Source of the DNA: Legionella yabuuchiae
Lineage (GTDB): Bacteria > Pseudomonadota > Gammaproteobacteria > Legionellales > Legionellaceae
Length of the DNA stretch: 64,000 nucleotides
Assembly: GCF_900640115.1 (NCBI RefSeq)
Contig: NZ_CAAAIW010000001.1
Span: 105,190 to 169,189, forward strand
Reading direction: 5' to 3'
The notes under the pieces were generated by a model. The model was not told the DNA's origin, made no database searches, and saw only the letters and a program-made list of their open reading frames with translations. How positions within the stretch are numbered: position 1 is the stretch's first letter; each line of letters opens with the position of its first letter. The translations under genes and the position numbers were made by a program. This document shows, one piece after another, positions 1 through 8,705 of this stretch.

Positions 1-21
1 TTTAAAATGCGAACGGGTATA
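1..21. repeat. right end of a TA-flanked miniature element (MITE family 1)
   Basis: The first 19 bases read TTTAAAATGCGAACGGGTA and are followed by TA. This matches the right terminus of the MITE family seen whole at 14854-15013. The rest of the element lies outside the window. It sits about 55 bases upstream of ubiX. Confidence 0.6.
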
Positions 22-75
22 GTTTAATACAATGATTTATAATGGCAGAATAAGTTACACAAAATAGCGACCCTA

Positions 76-648
76 ATGACATCAATCGAACCTAAACAGC
101 GTATTATTATTGGCATCACTGGTGCAAGTGGAATTCAATACGGCATTCGGCTACTAGAATTACTTCGTCCCCTACCGATTGAAACACACTTAATTGTTAC
201 TAAAGCAGCTCACCAAGTTCGACAATATGAAGTAGACATGAGTGCTGATGAGTTAAGTAAACTAGCTGACCGTCATCATCATATCCATGATGTGGGTTGC
301 TCCATTGCCAGCGGTTCTTATACGACGCTTGGTATGATCGTCGCACCCTGTTCTATGCATACCTTAGCGGAAATTGCTCATGGATTTGGGGGCAACGCAC
401 TGACGCGTGCGGCTGATGTTATCCTAAAAGAACGTCGTAAGTTAGTTCTCATGGTTCGTGAGTCACCTCTTAATGCCGCGCATCTTGAAAATATGCTTAA
501 AATCACCCAAATGGGCGGTATTATTGCCCCTCCAGTGCCCGCTTTTTACAATAAACCCCTATCGCTGGATGATTTGATTAACCATAGCGTTGGAAGAGTA
601 CTCGATCTCTTCAATATTGACGTCAATGTGGTTACCCGTTGGAAATAA
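76..648 (+). CDS. ubiX: flavin prenyltransferase UbiX
   Basis: UbiX joins a dimethylallyl group to FMN to make prenylated FMN, the cofactor of the UbiD decarboxylase in ubiquinone synthesis. The 190-aa length is normal for the family. The N-terminal GITGASGI motif (about residues 13-20) is the FMN/phosphate-binding loop. The C-terminal half has the family stretch VRESPLN (about 128-134) followed by MGGIIAPPVPAFYNKP, which binds the prenyl donor. It starts at ATG 76, with no strong ribosome site visible. It stands alone; no UbiD partner is in the window. A miniature-element end lies just upstream and may affect its promoter. Confidence 0.93.
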   Translation: MTSIEPKQRIIIGITGASGIQYGIRLLELLRPLPIETHLIVTKAAHQVRQYEVDMSADELSKLADRHHHIHDVGCSIASGSYTTLGMIVAPCSMHTLAEIAHGFGGNALTRAADVILKERRKLVLMVRESPLNAAHLENMLKITQMGGIIAPPVPAFYNKPLSLDDLINHSVGRVLDLFNIDVNVVTRWK

Positions 649-1338
649 CCTGTTAATCTTTGTCATAGCAGTGCTGCTGTCATTTTTAAACGATTATTAG
701 CGGCCCAACTTATTCGGTACGTAGATACCTTAGTTAGAGCACTTTGCTCCTAATCTCTGCTTCGTAAGAATCAATTACCAACCGATGGAGCTTTTACCAG
801 TGTTCATAACATTTGGATTTTTATCAAACCCTATTGAATCAACTATCCAATCAGAACAAGCATAATTTTTTTCATAACGCCAAATCCGTCTATCGCATTG
901 AGTCCGTTTAGGGACGCGTTTTAAGAAAATTTAGCGAGTAAAAAATACTTATTCCGAAAACTTTTAAAGCGAGCAAGAAGGAGATTGCTCAACTATCAAA
1001 TATTTTCTTCTTAAAGCATTTCTTTTTTATTTTTTTTTAGATAAGATACCTATTATCTAAAAAAACCACTAAATACAATTGTGGATAACTTTAATTTACC
1101 AATCCTTTTTTATTCGAAATATTAATAGTCTTCTCTCCCTAAAATCCACGCACCCATTTATTTATTTTACTATTTTCCACCGTGGCTCACTTTATTCGTT
1201 ATCCACAAAATCTGTGGATAAATCTGTGTGTATTTCCTTTAAATACTGATTTCATGCGGATAACTGCACTGCCTATCCTTTTTCCAAGCTGTTTTTGTTC
1301 TTATTGTATTTTGCTAACGGCGCGATAGAATTGCTGTT
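649..1338. other. non-coding stretch with DnaA boxes and an AT-only palindrome (origin-like)
   Basis: This 690-bp gap holds three perfect 9-bp DnaA boxes: TGTGGATAA at 1080-1088, TTATCCACA at 1199-1207 and TGTGGATAA at 1213-1221. A one-mismatch box, TGCGGATAA, lies at 1255-1263. Immediately left of the first box is a 13-bp inverted repeat, TTTTTTTAGATAA at 1032-1044 and its complement at 1053-1065, inside a run of almost pure A/T from about 1010 to 1080. DnaA boxes beside an AT-rich unwinding element are the usual layout of a replication origin or a DnaA-titration site. Neither dnaA, gidA nor a plasmid rep gene is near, so the role is inferred. A minus-strand open stretch at 775-930 may be a decayed gene but is not recognised. 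Confidence 0.5.
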
Positions 1339-1359
1339 TTGAATTTGGTAACTAAATAT

Positions 1360-2271
1360 ATGGGCAAGCAAAATATCTGGTGGGTCGCTGGTATTGGAGC
1401 TATAGGCACTCTAATGGCCACCATGATGCATCAAAGTGGACAATCCGTTAGCCTACTCCTTAAAAATCAAGCCCAGCTCGATGGCTATAACGGACTACAT
1501 CTTAGTACCAATGAAAACCAATATTACTGTATGCCGAACGCAAAAATACCCTCGAATCTTGAAGAATCCTCCATACATCAACTAGTCGTTTGTTGCAAAG
1601 CATTTGATATTGCTCCCCTCATCCAAAACCTTAAACCATTCCTCGCAGACAGTGCGATGGTGGTTCTAATTCATAATGGTCTTGGAGTAGTCGAAGAGAT
1701 TAAAGCTATTTTACCTAATCTTAGAATTGTTGTAGGCATCAGCACTATAGGGGCTTACGCAGAACGTTCTTTTAGAGTTCGAGCGTTTCTAGATGGAACA
1801 CTGCAATTAGGCATTCTAAATGGGCATTTTTTTCCAGCAGAAGTTGAACATCTTAAGACGACCTTTGAGCAAACGAAACTAAATACGCTCTGGCAGAATG
1901 ATATCTATCCCTTAATGTGGAAAAAATTTGCTCTAAATTGTGCCATCAATATTTTTACAGCGCTTTATCAATGCAAAAATGGAGATTTACTGCAGCGACT
2001 GGATGAGATCCGCAGAAATACTCAGGAAATCACTGTGGTGCTTAATGCATATGGTGTTGAAATGACACAAGAATCGCTATTTAACACCATCATTGAAGTC
2101 ATTCAAAAAACAGACGGTAATTATTCATCCATGTATATGGATACTATGAATGGTCGGCGTACAGAACTCCCCTATTTGAATGTACAGCTAATTAAATTAG
2201 CTCAAGCCAAGAGTATAGCCACACCCTTTTCCTTAGAATTATTAGAACAATTTCATGCCCAATATGGTTGA
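1360..2271 (+). CDS. ketopantoate reductase-like protein (PanE/ApbA family)
   Basis: This family reduces 2-dehydropantoate to pantoate with NADPH in coenzyme A synthesis. The N-terminus carries the Rossmann motif GIGAIG. The C-terminal helical domain keeps the conserved lysine in WKKFALN and the N..S/E-type motif around NYSSMYMD and RRTELPYLN, as in PanE proteins. From ATG 1360 it has 303 aa, typical for the family. A TTG seven codons upstream (1339) is a possible start, but the ATG places the GxGxxG motif at the usual distance from the N-terminus. Some members act on other 2-keto acids, so the exact substrate is inferred. Confidence 0.82.
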   Translation: MGKQNIWWVAGIGAIGTLMATMMHQSGQSVSLLLKNQAQLDGYNGLHLSTNENQYYCMPNAKIPSNLEESSIHQLVVCCKAFDIAPLIQNLKPFLADSAMVVLIHNGLGVVEEIKAILPNLRIVVGISTIGAYAERSFRVRAFLDGTLQLGILNGHFFPAEVEHLKTTFEQTKLNTLWQNDIYPLMWKKFALNCAINIFTALYQCKNGDLLQRLDEIRRNTQEITVVLNAYGVEMTQESLFNTIIEVIQKTDGNYSSMYMDTMNGRRTELPYLNVQLIKLAQAKSIATPFSLELLEQFHAQYG

Positions 2272-2380
2272 GGTTATTCTCTTGAATTCCAATCAGTAAG
2301 GATACTAACGTCCATCCTCATGCACCTTAAAGATATATGATGAACGTCTTTTATCTTGGGTATATTATGGCAAGCCAAGG

Positions 2381-4090
2381 TCAGTATAGTAAGAGAACTC
2401 TATTGATCAGATTCATATGCCTTTCAAAGGTTAATGTTTCTTGAATTAAATATCGTTGCACAAAAAGCTCTAAGCAAGCTTTCTTTTCAGAAGGAGCCGA
2501 TTCATCCTGCACTTCCCGTGCCAGAGATAAGGCTGCTAATAAGGTTGCCATGCTCTCTACAATAGCTTTAAAAGTCAACGTCTGTTCTTCAAGGGGTAAT
2601 GATTTTAAATGCGCAAGTGATTGTTCTAACGCTTGTATTTTACCTTCAAAAACACTTTTATAGGACGAATCTTTGGGTTGTTGCACGCTTAATGCGCGTA
2701 GATGCGATAAGAAAATATCATCCACATGAAATCGATGTATATCTTTTAACACCTGCATCCATAACACGAAATGCGTGCCTTCCCAGTTTTCACAAACGAT
2801 GCAATCTCTAAGCAATCTTGGTAATGAAGAAAAACTCTCGATCGTGCCATTACCCGCTAACACATCCAAGCAGTGATGTATGTTTTCAACCGAATATTTC
2901 GCGGTAAAATACTTATTGATGTTCGCGAGGGTTCGTAACAACAATTGTTTTTCTTGGCTCTGCTGGGACGTTGAAGAAGAATCGAAATCATCCTGTAAGC
3001 ATGCCATGTGAAATACACTGGCAATCATTGCTGTGATATCCGCTTTAATCGTGGCAAGAGATTCTTTAACTAAAGGGTAATCAATAATTTTATGCTCAAA
3101 CGCTTGGCGATTAAGTGCATAATAATAAGCAATTTGATACGCTCGACGTGCCATTCCCAACACAGAAAAGGCATTGAAAATACGCGATAAATGCAGCACA
3201 TTTTCCATGACAAGATTAATGCCTTGTTCCAATTTCCCCATGGGGTAAGTCAATGCGTGCTCAAAATCAACTTCAGCGGTTGCCATTGAGCGCGTGCCAA
3301 ATTTTTGTTTTAACCGTCGGATTCGATAATGGTTCGGGCTACCATTCGGCAACGTTTGCGGCACTAAAAACAAGCCAAGACCTTTTGTACCTGCTATGGT
3401 TTGATCAAAACGCGCCGTCATTAAGATAAGCTCGGCATTCGCATTAGAACAAAACCATTTTTCACCGGTGATTCGCCAATGACCTTCTTCATCCTGATAG
3501 GCATAGGATGCATTTGCGCCCACATCGGAGCCTCCTTGAATTTCGGTTAAAAATTGCGCGCCGGTAAAGTTTTCACGAAAAGAAGGTAGTGATAGTTTTT
3601 CAACCCATTCGTCATTTTCTTTTAAGTCGGAATGATGATTTAATATCCTCATCACCCCAGCAGAGCATGCTATTGGGCAATTATGACCTGCTTCGCCTGC
3701 ATGAGAAGAAAGTATAAATAAGCTTAATGTTTTAAGCATCTGACCTGGCTTATTTAAGTACCCCATTAATCCAGATCCATAAATAATATCCCCTGCTTTT
3801 ACGTACAAAGGATTATGATTCACCACATCTTTACGCTCACCAATTGCATCGTATTGCTGTAGCCTTGGGAGGTGTTCATCCTGATTGTTTTCACGCACAA
3901 TCGGCTCAAGTTCTTTAGCAACTTGGCTCGCAAAGGTTTGCAGCGCATTTAAAAAATGAGTGTCCTCTGACAAATAAAAACAATAGGTATGCATTAAATT
4001 CGATTCAGGTCGTAGAATGTTTTCTTTAAGCTGCTTTTCCCATGTTTTAAATTGTTCGCGTGCTGTTTCATAAGCATTCATTTCAACCAT
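2381..4090 (-). CDS. acyl-CoA dehydrogenase family protein, AidB-like
   Basis: This is an FAD-dependent acyl-CoA dehydrogenase-fold protein of 569 aa, longer than the usual ~380-aa enzymes and close to the AidB/DszC-like branch. Seen motifs are an N-terminal helical domain, the flavin-binding run FLTEIQGGSDVGAN (about residues 180-195), GEKWFCSNANAE (about 208-220) and a C-terminal helical domain with RLLRDC and WEGTH, a hallmark of AidB-like proteins. AidB of E. coli belongs to the adaptive response to alkylation and binds DNA; whether this one does is not visible. The AAGGA ribosome site sits six bases before ATG 4090. It ends some 110 bases from the end of the upstream plus-strand gene. 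Confidence 0.85.
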   Translation of the reverse strand: MVEMNAYETAREQFKTWEKQLKENILRPESNLMHTYCFYLSEDTHFLNALQTFASQVAKELEPIVRENNQDEHLPRLQQYDAIGERKDVVNHNPLYVKAGDIIYGSGLMGYLNKPGQMLKTLSLFILSSHAGEAGHNCPIACSAGVMRILNHHSDLKENDEWVEKLSLPSFRENFTGAQFLTEIQGGSDVGANASYAYQDEEGHWRITGEKWFCSNANAELILMTARFDQTIAGTKGLGLFLVPQTLPNGSPNHYRIRRLKQKFGTRSMATAEVDFEHALTYPMGKLEQGINLVMENVLHLSRIFNAFSVLGMARRAYQIAYYYALNRQAFEHKIIDYPLVKESLATIKADITAMIASVFHMACLQDDFDSSSTSQQSQEKQLLLRTLANINKYFTAKYSVENIHHCLDVLAGNGTIESFSSLPRLLRDCIVCENWEGTHFVLWMQVLKDIHRFHVDDIFLSHLRALSVQQPKDSSYKSVFEGKIQALEQSLAHLKSLPLEEQTLTFKAIVESMATLLAALSLAREVQDESAPSEKKACLELFVQRYLIQETLTFERHMNLINRVLLLY

Positions 4091-4124
4091 TCACTTTCCT
4101 TATTCAAGTCTAAATCCAAAAGGG

Positions 4125-4400
4125 TTATTCTGTCTTAAACCCATCATAATTTTTCCACGGCATGCTTTCACGGATAATATCCTCTACTTGCGCTAACTTC
4201 GGCCCATGCTGTAGCCACTCATAAAATTTCTCAAGTTGCGACTCATTGCCACAAGCTTGAACTTCAACACGACCATCAGCCAAATTCCGAGCTATACCAA
4301 CGATTCCTAACGTTTCAGCCTCTTCTTGCGCTGAGGCTCTAAACCAGACACCTTGTACTCTCCCGGATATCAAGCATTTCATACAAGTCCTGTTCGTCAT
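4125..4400 (-). CDS. acyP: acylphosphatase
   Basis: Acylphosphatase hydrolyses the carboxyl-phosphate bond of acyl phosphates. The 91-aa length is typical. The signature SGRVQGVWFRAS gives the phosphate-binding loop with its catalytic arginine. The second signature, GIARNLADGRVEV, carries the catalytic asparagine. It is on the same strand as the acyl-CoA dehydrogenase-like gene, 34 bases ahead of it, so the two may be co-transcribed. A second possible start lies six codons in (ATG before KCLISG). Confidence 0.92.
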   Translation of the reverse strand: MTNRTCMKCLISGRVQGVWFRASAQEEAETLGIVGIARNLADGRVEVQACGNESQLEKFYEWLQHGPKLAQVEDIIRESMPWKNYDGFKTE

Positions 4401-4485
4401 TTAAAACCCTCATTTGATAGATTAAATTTTCTTATAAAATCAGCTATATTAGTTAATAAATCAAGTGATTGTACAGGAGTACACC

Positions 4486-5634
4486 ATGAGGGTGCTGATT
4501 GTAGGAGCAGGGATTGCTGGTTTAACACTCGCAGGGCTGCTTAAACAGCGAGGGTTAAACCCTACCGTCATTGAGAAAGCAGCATCAATTGGGGATGTGG
4601 GTTATATGCTTGGACTCTACCCCACTGGGGCCAGTGTATTACGAGCGCTAAAGGTCTATGATCAATACCTTGAAGTGTCTGCTCCAGGAAAAAACTATGA
4701 GGCGTATAACATCGCAGGCGAAAAACTCAAAGACTTTTCATTCCAACCCATTGTCGAACGATATGGACCCTATCAACTGATCACCCGCTATGAGCTTTTA
4801 AATCTTCTTTACCAAGCCTGCAAAGACTTAGAGATACGTTTTAATATGCAAGTCTCCACACTTCTGCAGCACAAGAACGAAGTGGAAATTCAATTTTCAG
4901 ACCAAAGCAATGGTATGTTTGATTTAGTGGTTGGTGCTGACGGCCTTCACTCAGCAATTCGTGATTTAATCTTAAACGAAGATGAATATCATTACTTCAG
5001 TACTGGCTGGGGCGGCTGGGTTTGGTGGTCAGATCTAGACACGCTTCCAAGACATACCATCCGCGAATATTGGGGCAAAGGGACTTTCTTTGGTGGTTAT
5101 CCTGTTCGCGATAAAGTTGGACTAATTGCAGCCGTGAATCATCCTTCATCTGAGGATGCTTTGCAAGGACAAAGTCGAAAACAATACCTCAACAACCATT
5201 TTGAATCCATATTTAGCATTCATCCTGAATTTTTAAAGGATCTGCCCCCTGACGATCATCCTGTTTTCTTTTGGTCGCTTAAAGATCAACGCGCTTTGAA
5301 ATGGCATAAAGGTCGAGTTGTATTGCTTGGGGATTCTGCTGCCGCATTTTTGCCTACGGCAGGTGTCGGAGCCTCAATGGCTCTGGAATCTGCTGCAGCG
5401 TTTAATGACATTTTGTCAAGAACGGGTGCGGAATTTATTCCTCATGCGTTAAATCTATTTGAAAAACGACGTAAAAAACGGGTTGAAGGCGCACAAAATG
5501 ATTCTAGGCGCCTTGCAAAAATGATGTTTGTAAGCTCTGGGTTTAACGCCTGGATGCGGGATTACTTTACTAAAATGATGTCGGTCGATTCTGTAATCAA
5601 AAGCATCGTTAAAGGATTCGACGAACCCATTTAA
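4486..5634 (+). CDS. FAD-dependent monooxygenase (PHBH/UbiH-type fold)
   Basis: This is a group A flavoprotein monooxygenase. The N-terminus has the Rossmann FAD motif VLIVGAGIAGLTLAG, the middle has the GADGLHSAIRD (DG) motif, and the later LLGDSAAAFLPTAGVGASMALE is the GD motif that binds the FAD ribityl chain. The protein is 382 aa from ATG 4486, chosen because an AGGAG ribosome site lies at 4475-4479; the in-frame GTG 21 bases upstream overlaps that site. Relatives include TetX-like and salicylate-hydroxylase-like enzymes. The substrate cannot be told from sequence, and no pathway partner is adjacent. Confidence 0.86.
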   Translation: MRVLIVGAGIAGLTLAGLLKQRGLNPTVIEKAASIGDVGYMLGLYPTGASVLRALKVYDQYLEVSAPGKNYEAYNIAGEKLKDFSFQPIVERYGPYQLITRYELLNLLYQACKDLEIRFNMQVSTLLQHKNEVEIQFSDQSNGMFDLVVGADGLHSAIRDLILNEDEYHYFSTGWGGWVWWSDLDTLPRHTIREYWGKGTFFGGYPVRDKVGLIAAVNHPSSEDALQGQSRKQYLNNHFESIFSIHPEFLKDLPPDDHPVFFWSLKDQRALKWHKGRVVLLGDSAAAFLPTAGVGASMALESAAAFNDILSRTGAEFIPHALNLFEKRRKKRVEGAQNDSRRLAKMMFVSSGFNAWMRDYFTKMMSVDSVIKSIVKGFDEPI

Positions 5635-5703
5635 ATCCAGTTGAGTCGACTGCCACCCAAAAAGCCAACATAATGAGCAGGATAAATGCTTAAGGTTTAA
5701 AAG

Positions 5704-5739
5704 CTCTGTACATGACAAAAAAACCTGTCATGTACAGAG
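5704..5739. repeat. 36-bp palindromic mobile hairpin, copy 1, with 9-bp direct repeats
   Basis: A perfect 14-bp inverted repeat (CTCTGTACATGACA and its complement) encloses an 8-base loop, AAAAAACC. It is flanked by a perfect 9-bp direct repeat, GTTTAAAAG, at 5695-5703 and 5740-5748. Nearly identical hairpins occur at 23306-23340 and 62643-62677, each with its own 9-bp direct repeat. The different flanks show that it moves by an insertion that duplicates its target. Here it lies 70 bases after the monooxygenase gene and may also act as a terminator stem. Confidence 0.85.
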
Positions 5740-5824
5740 GTTTAAAAGCTTATGGTTTGCTGCTAATAGAGAATCTTGTATCATTAAAGTGCTTTGCAAA
5801 AATTACCTTTGATCCAGTGTTTAG

Positions 5825-7588
5825 TTAATAAAACGGCCAGAAGAGCATGATGAGTAAAGTTCCTATTGACGCGATGATAACGGTAAGCGGTAGGCCCATA
5901 AGCCAATAATCGGAAAATCGATAATTACCGGGGCCTAGGATAAGGGTATTGGACTGATGGCCGACTGGGGTTAAGAAGGTGCAGGAAGAGCCAATTGCCA
6001 CCCCCATTAAAAATGGATCGGCCGAAGCGCTCCAATCTGCAGCCATTTGCAAAGCGATGGGCGCAAAAATCAATGCAACTGCGGCGTTGTTAATGAGATT
6101 AGACAAAATCATAGCCACCAGGATTAACAAAAAAAGGTTGATGCCTAGCGGCATCGTTTGACCGTAATAATATAATGTCGTTCCGAGCAACTTGGCAGTA
6201 CCCGTCGATTCCATTGCTTCACCCACCGGAATTAACGTTCCGATAAGCACAATTATCGGCAAATTAATACTGCGATACGCTCTTTCCAAACTTAAACAGC
6301 CCGTTATCACCGTTAAGACGGCCGCTGCAAAAAAGGCCACATCCACACGTACCAAATTGAAAATAATAGCCAAAAGCGCTATGGCAAAAATCGTAATGAC
6401 TTTTATGCTGGCTTTTTTTGAAAATGGCCTAACATGCTTTTGGTCTAAAAAAACACCATTTAGCGCTTCTAATATGTCTGGAGATATTTTAAACTCTGAT
6501 TTTACTAATAAAGCATCCCCGGGTTTGAGCTTAAGCTCTTTAATTCGTTCTGTAACGGTCGTATTTCTTCGTGCTACGGCAATAATTTCAATGCCATAGC
6601 TTTCTGGAAGTTTTAATGCTTCAATAGGTTTTTTAAGTAATGGAGATTGTGGCAATACGGTAATTTCAGATAAAAAGTGAGGCTTTGTCTTTGAATTTTT
6701 AATCTCAGGCCTGTATTCAGCACTAAGTTTATATTGATCGATTAACTCATTCACCGTCCATTTATCAGTTTCTAAAATAAATGAATCGCCAGGGTAAACT
6801 GTATAAAAACCCATGTTTTCACGAATAACTTCTTCAGCTCGTACCATGGCCAATAATTCAATTTTGTCTTCATAATCATTCAACATCGACGCCACTTTTT
6901 TATTAATTAATGAAGAATTGGGTTTAACCTTAAGTTCTACTGTGAATTTCTCAGTTGGTTTTTGTTCCTCCTTACCCTTAGGAAGAGGAATCAGCTTCCA
7001 GCCCCAATACGCGATAAACAGCACCCCAACAATTGCCAGGCCCAAGCCAACCGGAGCAAAATCAAAAAAGTAATAAGCTTCTCCAATATATCGTTTACGA
7101 TAATCAGAAATAATAATGTTGGGCGGCGTTCCAATTAGTGTAATTAGGCCCCCTATCAAAGAACTAAACGCTAAGGGCATGAGCATCTGCTGGCGAGGGA
7201 TGTTTTTAATTCTTGCAATTTTTAACGTAATCGGAATCATTAATGCCACGGCACCGACGTTGTTAATAAAGGCAGAAAGCCCCACAACCATCGAACAAAG
7301 CGCTAGATTCTGTTTTGGAATATTCTTTTTTCTTAAGCGAATGTAGTTTGCTATTTGTGACAAAACGCCTGAATTCTCAACGGCTTTGCTAATGACAAAT
7401 ATGGCTGCAACCGTGATGACCGCGCTATGGCTAAAACCAGTAAAGGTTTTTTTGACAGGGATCAATCCGAAAAAAACGGTGAGCAATAAAGCAAGTGATG
7501 CTACTACGTCATAGCGTACAATATTAGTGGTAAACGCAACCAACGCGAGCACTAAAATAATAGTCAAAACAACTTGGTCGTAGTTCAT
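5825..7588 (-). CDS. SLC13-family (DASS/ArsB-like) permease with TrkA-C domains
   Basis: This is an integral membrane anion or dicarboxylate transporter of 587 aa. About six membrane segments come first (residues ~1-200), then a soluble part of about 200 residues with two TrkA-C-like segments (around GDSFILETDKW and GDALLVKSEFK). A second membrane half follows (about 395-587). This 'permease halves with an RCK-C insert' plan is common in the bacterial SLC13 branch. Motifs include GTPPNIIISDYR and the matching PVGHQSNTLILGPGNY near the C-terminus, which bind Na+ and substrate. The substrate (dicarboxylate, sulfate or other) is not resolvable. It is divergent from the CBS gene, with about 210 bp between. 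Confidence 0.88.
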   Translation of the reverse strand: MNYDQVVLTIILVLALVAFTTNIVRYDVVASLALLLTVFFGLIPVKKTFTGFSHSAVITVAAIFVISKAVENSGVLSQIANYIRLRKKNIPKQNLALCSMVVGLSAFINNVGAVALMIPITLKIARIKNIPRQQMLMPLAFSSLIGGLITLIGTPPNIIISDYRKRYIGEAYYFFDFAPVGLGLAIVGVLFIAYWGWKLIPLPKGKEEQKPTEKFTVELKVKPNSSLINKKVASMLNDYEDKIELLAMVRAEEVIRENMGFYTVYPGDSFILETDKWTVNELIDQYKLSAEYRPEIKNSKTKPHFLSEITVLPQSPLLKKPIEALKLPESYGIEIIAVARRNTTVTERIKELKLKPGDALLVKSEFKISPDILEALNGVFLDQKHVRPFSKKASIKVITIFAIALLAIIFNLVRVDVAFFAAAVLTVITGCLSLERAYRSINLPIIVLIGTLIPVGEAMESTGTAKLLGTTLYYYGQTMPLGINLFLLILVAMILSNLINNAAVALIFAPIALQMAADWSASADPFLMGVAIGSSCTFLTPVGHQSNTLILGPGNYRFSDYWLMGLPLTVIIASIGTLLIMLFWPFY

Positions 7589-7802
7589 TTCATCACTAGA
7601 AAAAATAATTTTACCTCTATATTTAACCGGTTTTGAACGTAAGTAAAGAAAAAATAAGCATTTATTATTTGTGAGTTTAGACAGCTAATCGAGCATCCCA
7701 AGCCGTTTTCTTGCCCTACATCTTTCCTTCTTGTATAATTATGGTACAGGAATTGTTTATCATTCACCTCGAGTGATCTTTAAAAAATACAAGGAGAGTA
7801 TC

Positions 7803-8219
7803 ATGCAAGTCAAAGACGTTATGACACCTAATCCCAGATTCTTGCTTACTTCAGCAACTCTAAGTGACGCCGCAAAAAAAATGCGAGAACTGGATACAGG
7901 ATTTATTCCAATTGGCGACCAAAGCACTAACAAAATCGTTGGAACCTTAACCGATCGGGATATTGTGATTGAAGCGGTTGCCAATAAAAAAGCGCTGGAT
8001 ACCCCCGTAGAAAACATCATGCATAAAGGCGTTTGTTACTGTTATGAAACCGATGACATTAAAGAAGCCACCGAATGCATGAAAGATAAGCAAATAAGAC
8101 GATTAATTGTACTTGATAAAGATAAAAATTTAACCGGAATTGTTTCACTAGGGGATATTGCTCTTCATTGCCAAGATGAGTTAACCGGTGACGCCCTTGA
8201 GAAAATTTCCAAGCACTGA
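7803..8219 (+). CDS. CBS domain-pair protein
   Basis: This 138-aa protein consists of two CBS motifs (about residues 1-60 and 70-132), which form a Bateman module that usually binds adenine nucleotides and senses energy state. The stretches VKDVMTPNP, GTLTDRDIVIEA and GIVSLGDIALHCQ are typical. It starts at ATG 7803 behind an AAGGAGAG ribosome site (7790-7797); an upstream in-frame ATG at 7731 lacks one. It is followed by a clear terminator and is probably monocistronic. The partner it regulates is not apparent. Confidence 0.92.
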   Translation: MQVKDVMTPNPRFLLTSATLSDAAKKMRELDTGFIPIGDQSTNKIVGTLTDRDIVIEAVANKKALDTPVENIMHKGVCYCYETDDIKEATECMKDKQIRRLIVLDKDKNLTGIVSLGDIALHCQDELTGDALEKISKH

Positions 8220-8233
8220 TTTAAAAGGATCTG

Positions 8234-8270
8234 AGCATCAACCATTTTTTTGGTTGATGCTTTAATTTTA
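8234..8270 (+). terminator. rho-independent terminator of the CBS gene
   Basis: A perfect 11-bp stem, AGCATCAACCA with its complement at 8251-8261, encloses a six-T loop and is followed by a T-rich tail. It begins 15 bases after the CBS stop codon. Confidence 0.8.
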
Positions 8271-8399
8271 TTTGCGCTTTAGACTTTCTAGGCTCAACCA
8301 GTTCTTTTATCGCAGTAAACCTAGTCCACGATCGTCCAATATTTCACTTGTATCACAGGCGTCACTTACGGTACGCTTATGCTCGAATCAGGTGACCTA

Positions 8400-8556
8400 T
8401 ACCCAATTGTATAAAATACGTATTTTTAGGCGCCTTTATTTTTTGTTCTGCCGCATTTTAAACAGCGAGTAATGGCTCATTCCCTTGCGAGTTTTTTAAA
8501 ATGTGGCAGGACGAAAAAGAAAAAGCATAAATTACGCATTTCAAAGATCACGGGTA
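8400..8556. repeat. MITE family 1, full-length copy A (157 bp)
   Basis: The ends TACCC...CGGGTA are flanked by TA on both sides (8398-8399 and 8557-8558). The interior contains TTTTTAGGCGCCTTTATTTT, then an inner inverted repeat CCGCATTTTAAA...TTTTAAAATG around a GCGAGTAATGGCTCATTCCC core, as in the copy at 14854-15013. The left end is more diverged (TACCCAATTGTATAAAATACG). It has no coding capacity. It lies between the CBS gene and the porin gene and fills most of that 486-bp gap. Confidence 0.8.
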
Positions 8557-8705
8557 TATATCTCAAGGATGTCAGATGGCACTAGCCAATTTGGCTCACG
8601 ATTTAGACCCTTGTAGCAGGGAGCTTTGATTTAAATCGTTGTAAATTTTGATAATCAAAAACAACCACCGGCCGACCAAGTCAAAAAGAATAGGGAGATA
8701 ACGTA

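Noticed and set aside
2599..2811. Plus-strand frame inside the acyl-CoA dehydrogenase gene
   Set aside because: It is a shadow of a clear minus-strand gene, with no ribosome site or domain.
5455..5718. Minus-strand frame over the end of the monooxygenase gene
   Set aside because: It overlaps a well-supported gene and begins in the mobile hairpin; the product has no family features.
5704..5739. Hairpin interpreted simply as a rho-independent terminator
   Set aside because: There is no T run after the stem, the same sequence occurs three times in unrelated contexts, and each has its own 9-bp direct repeat.
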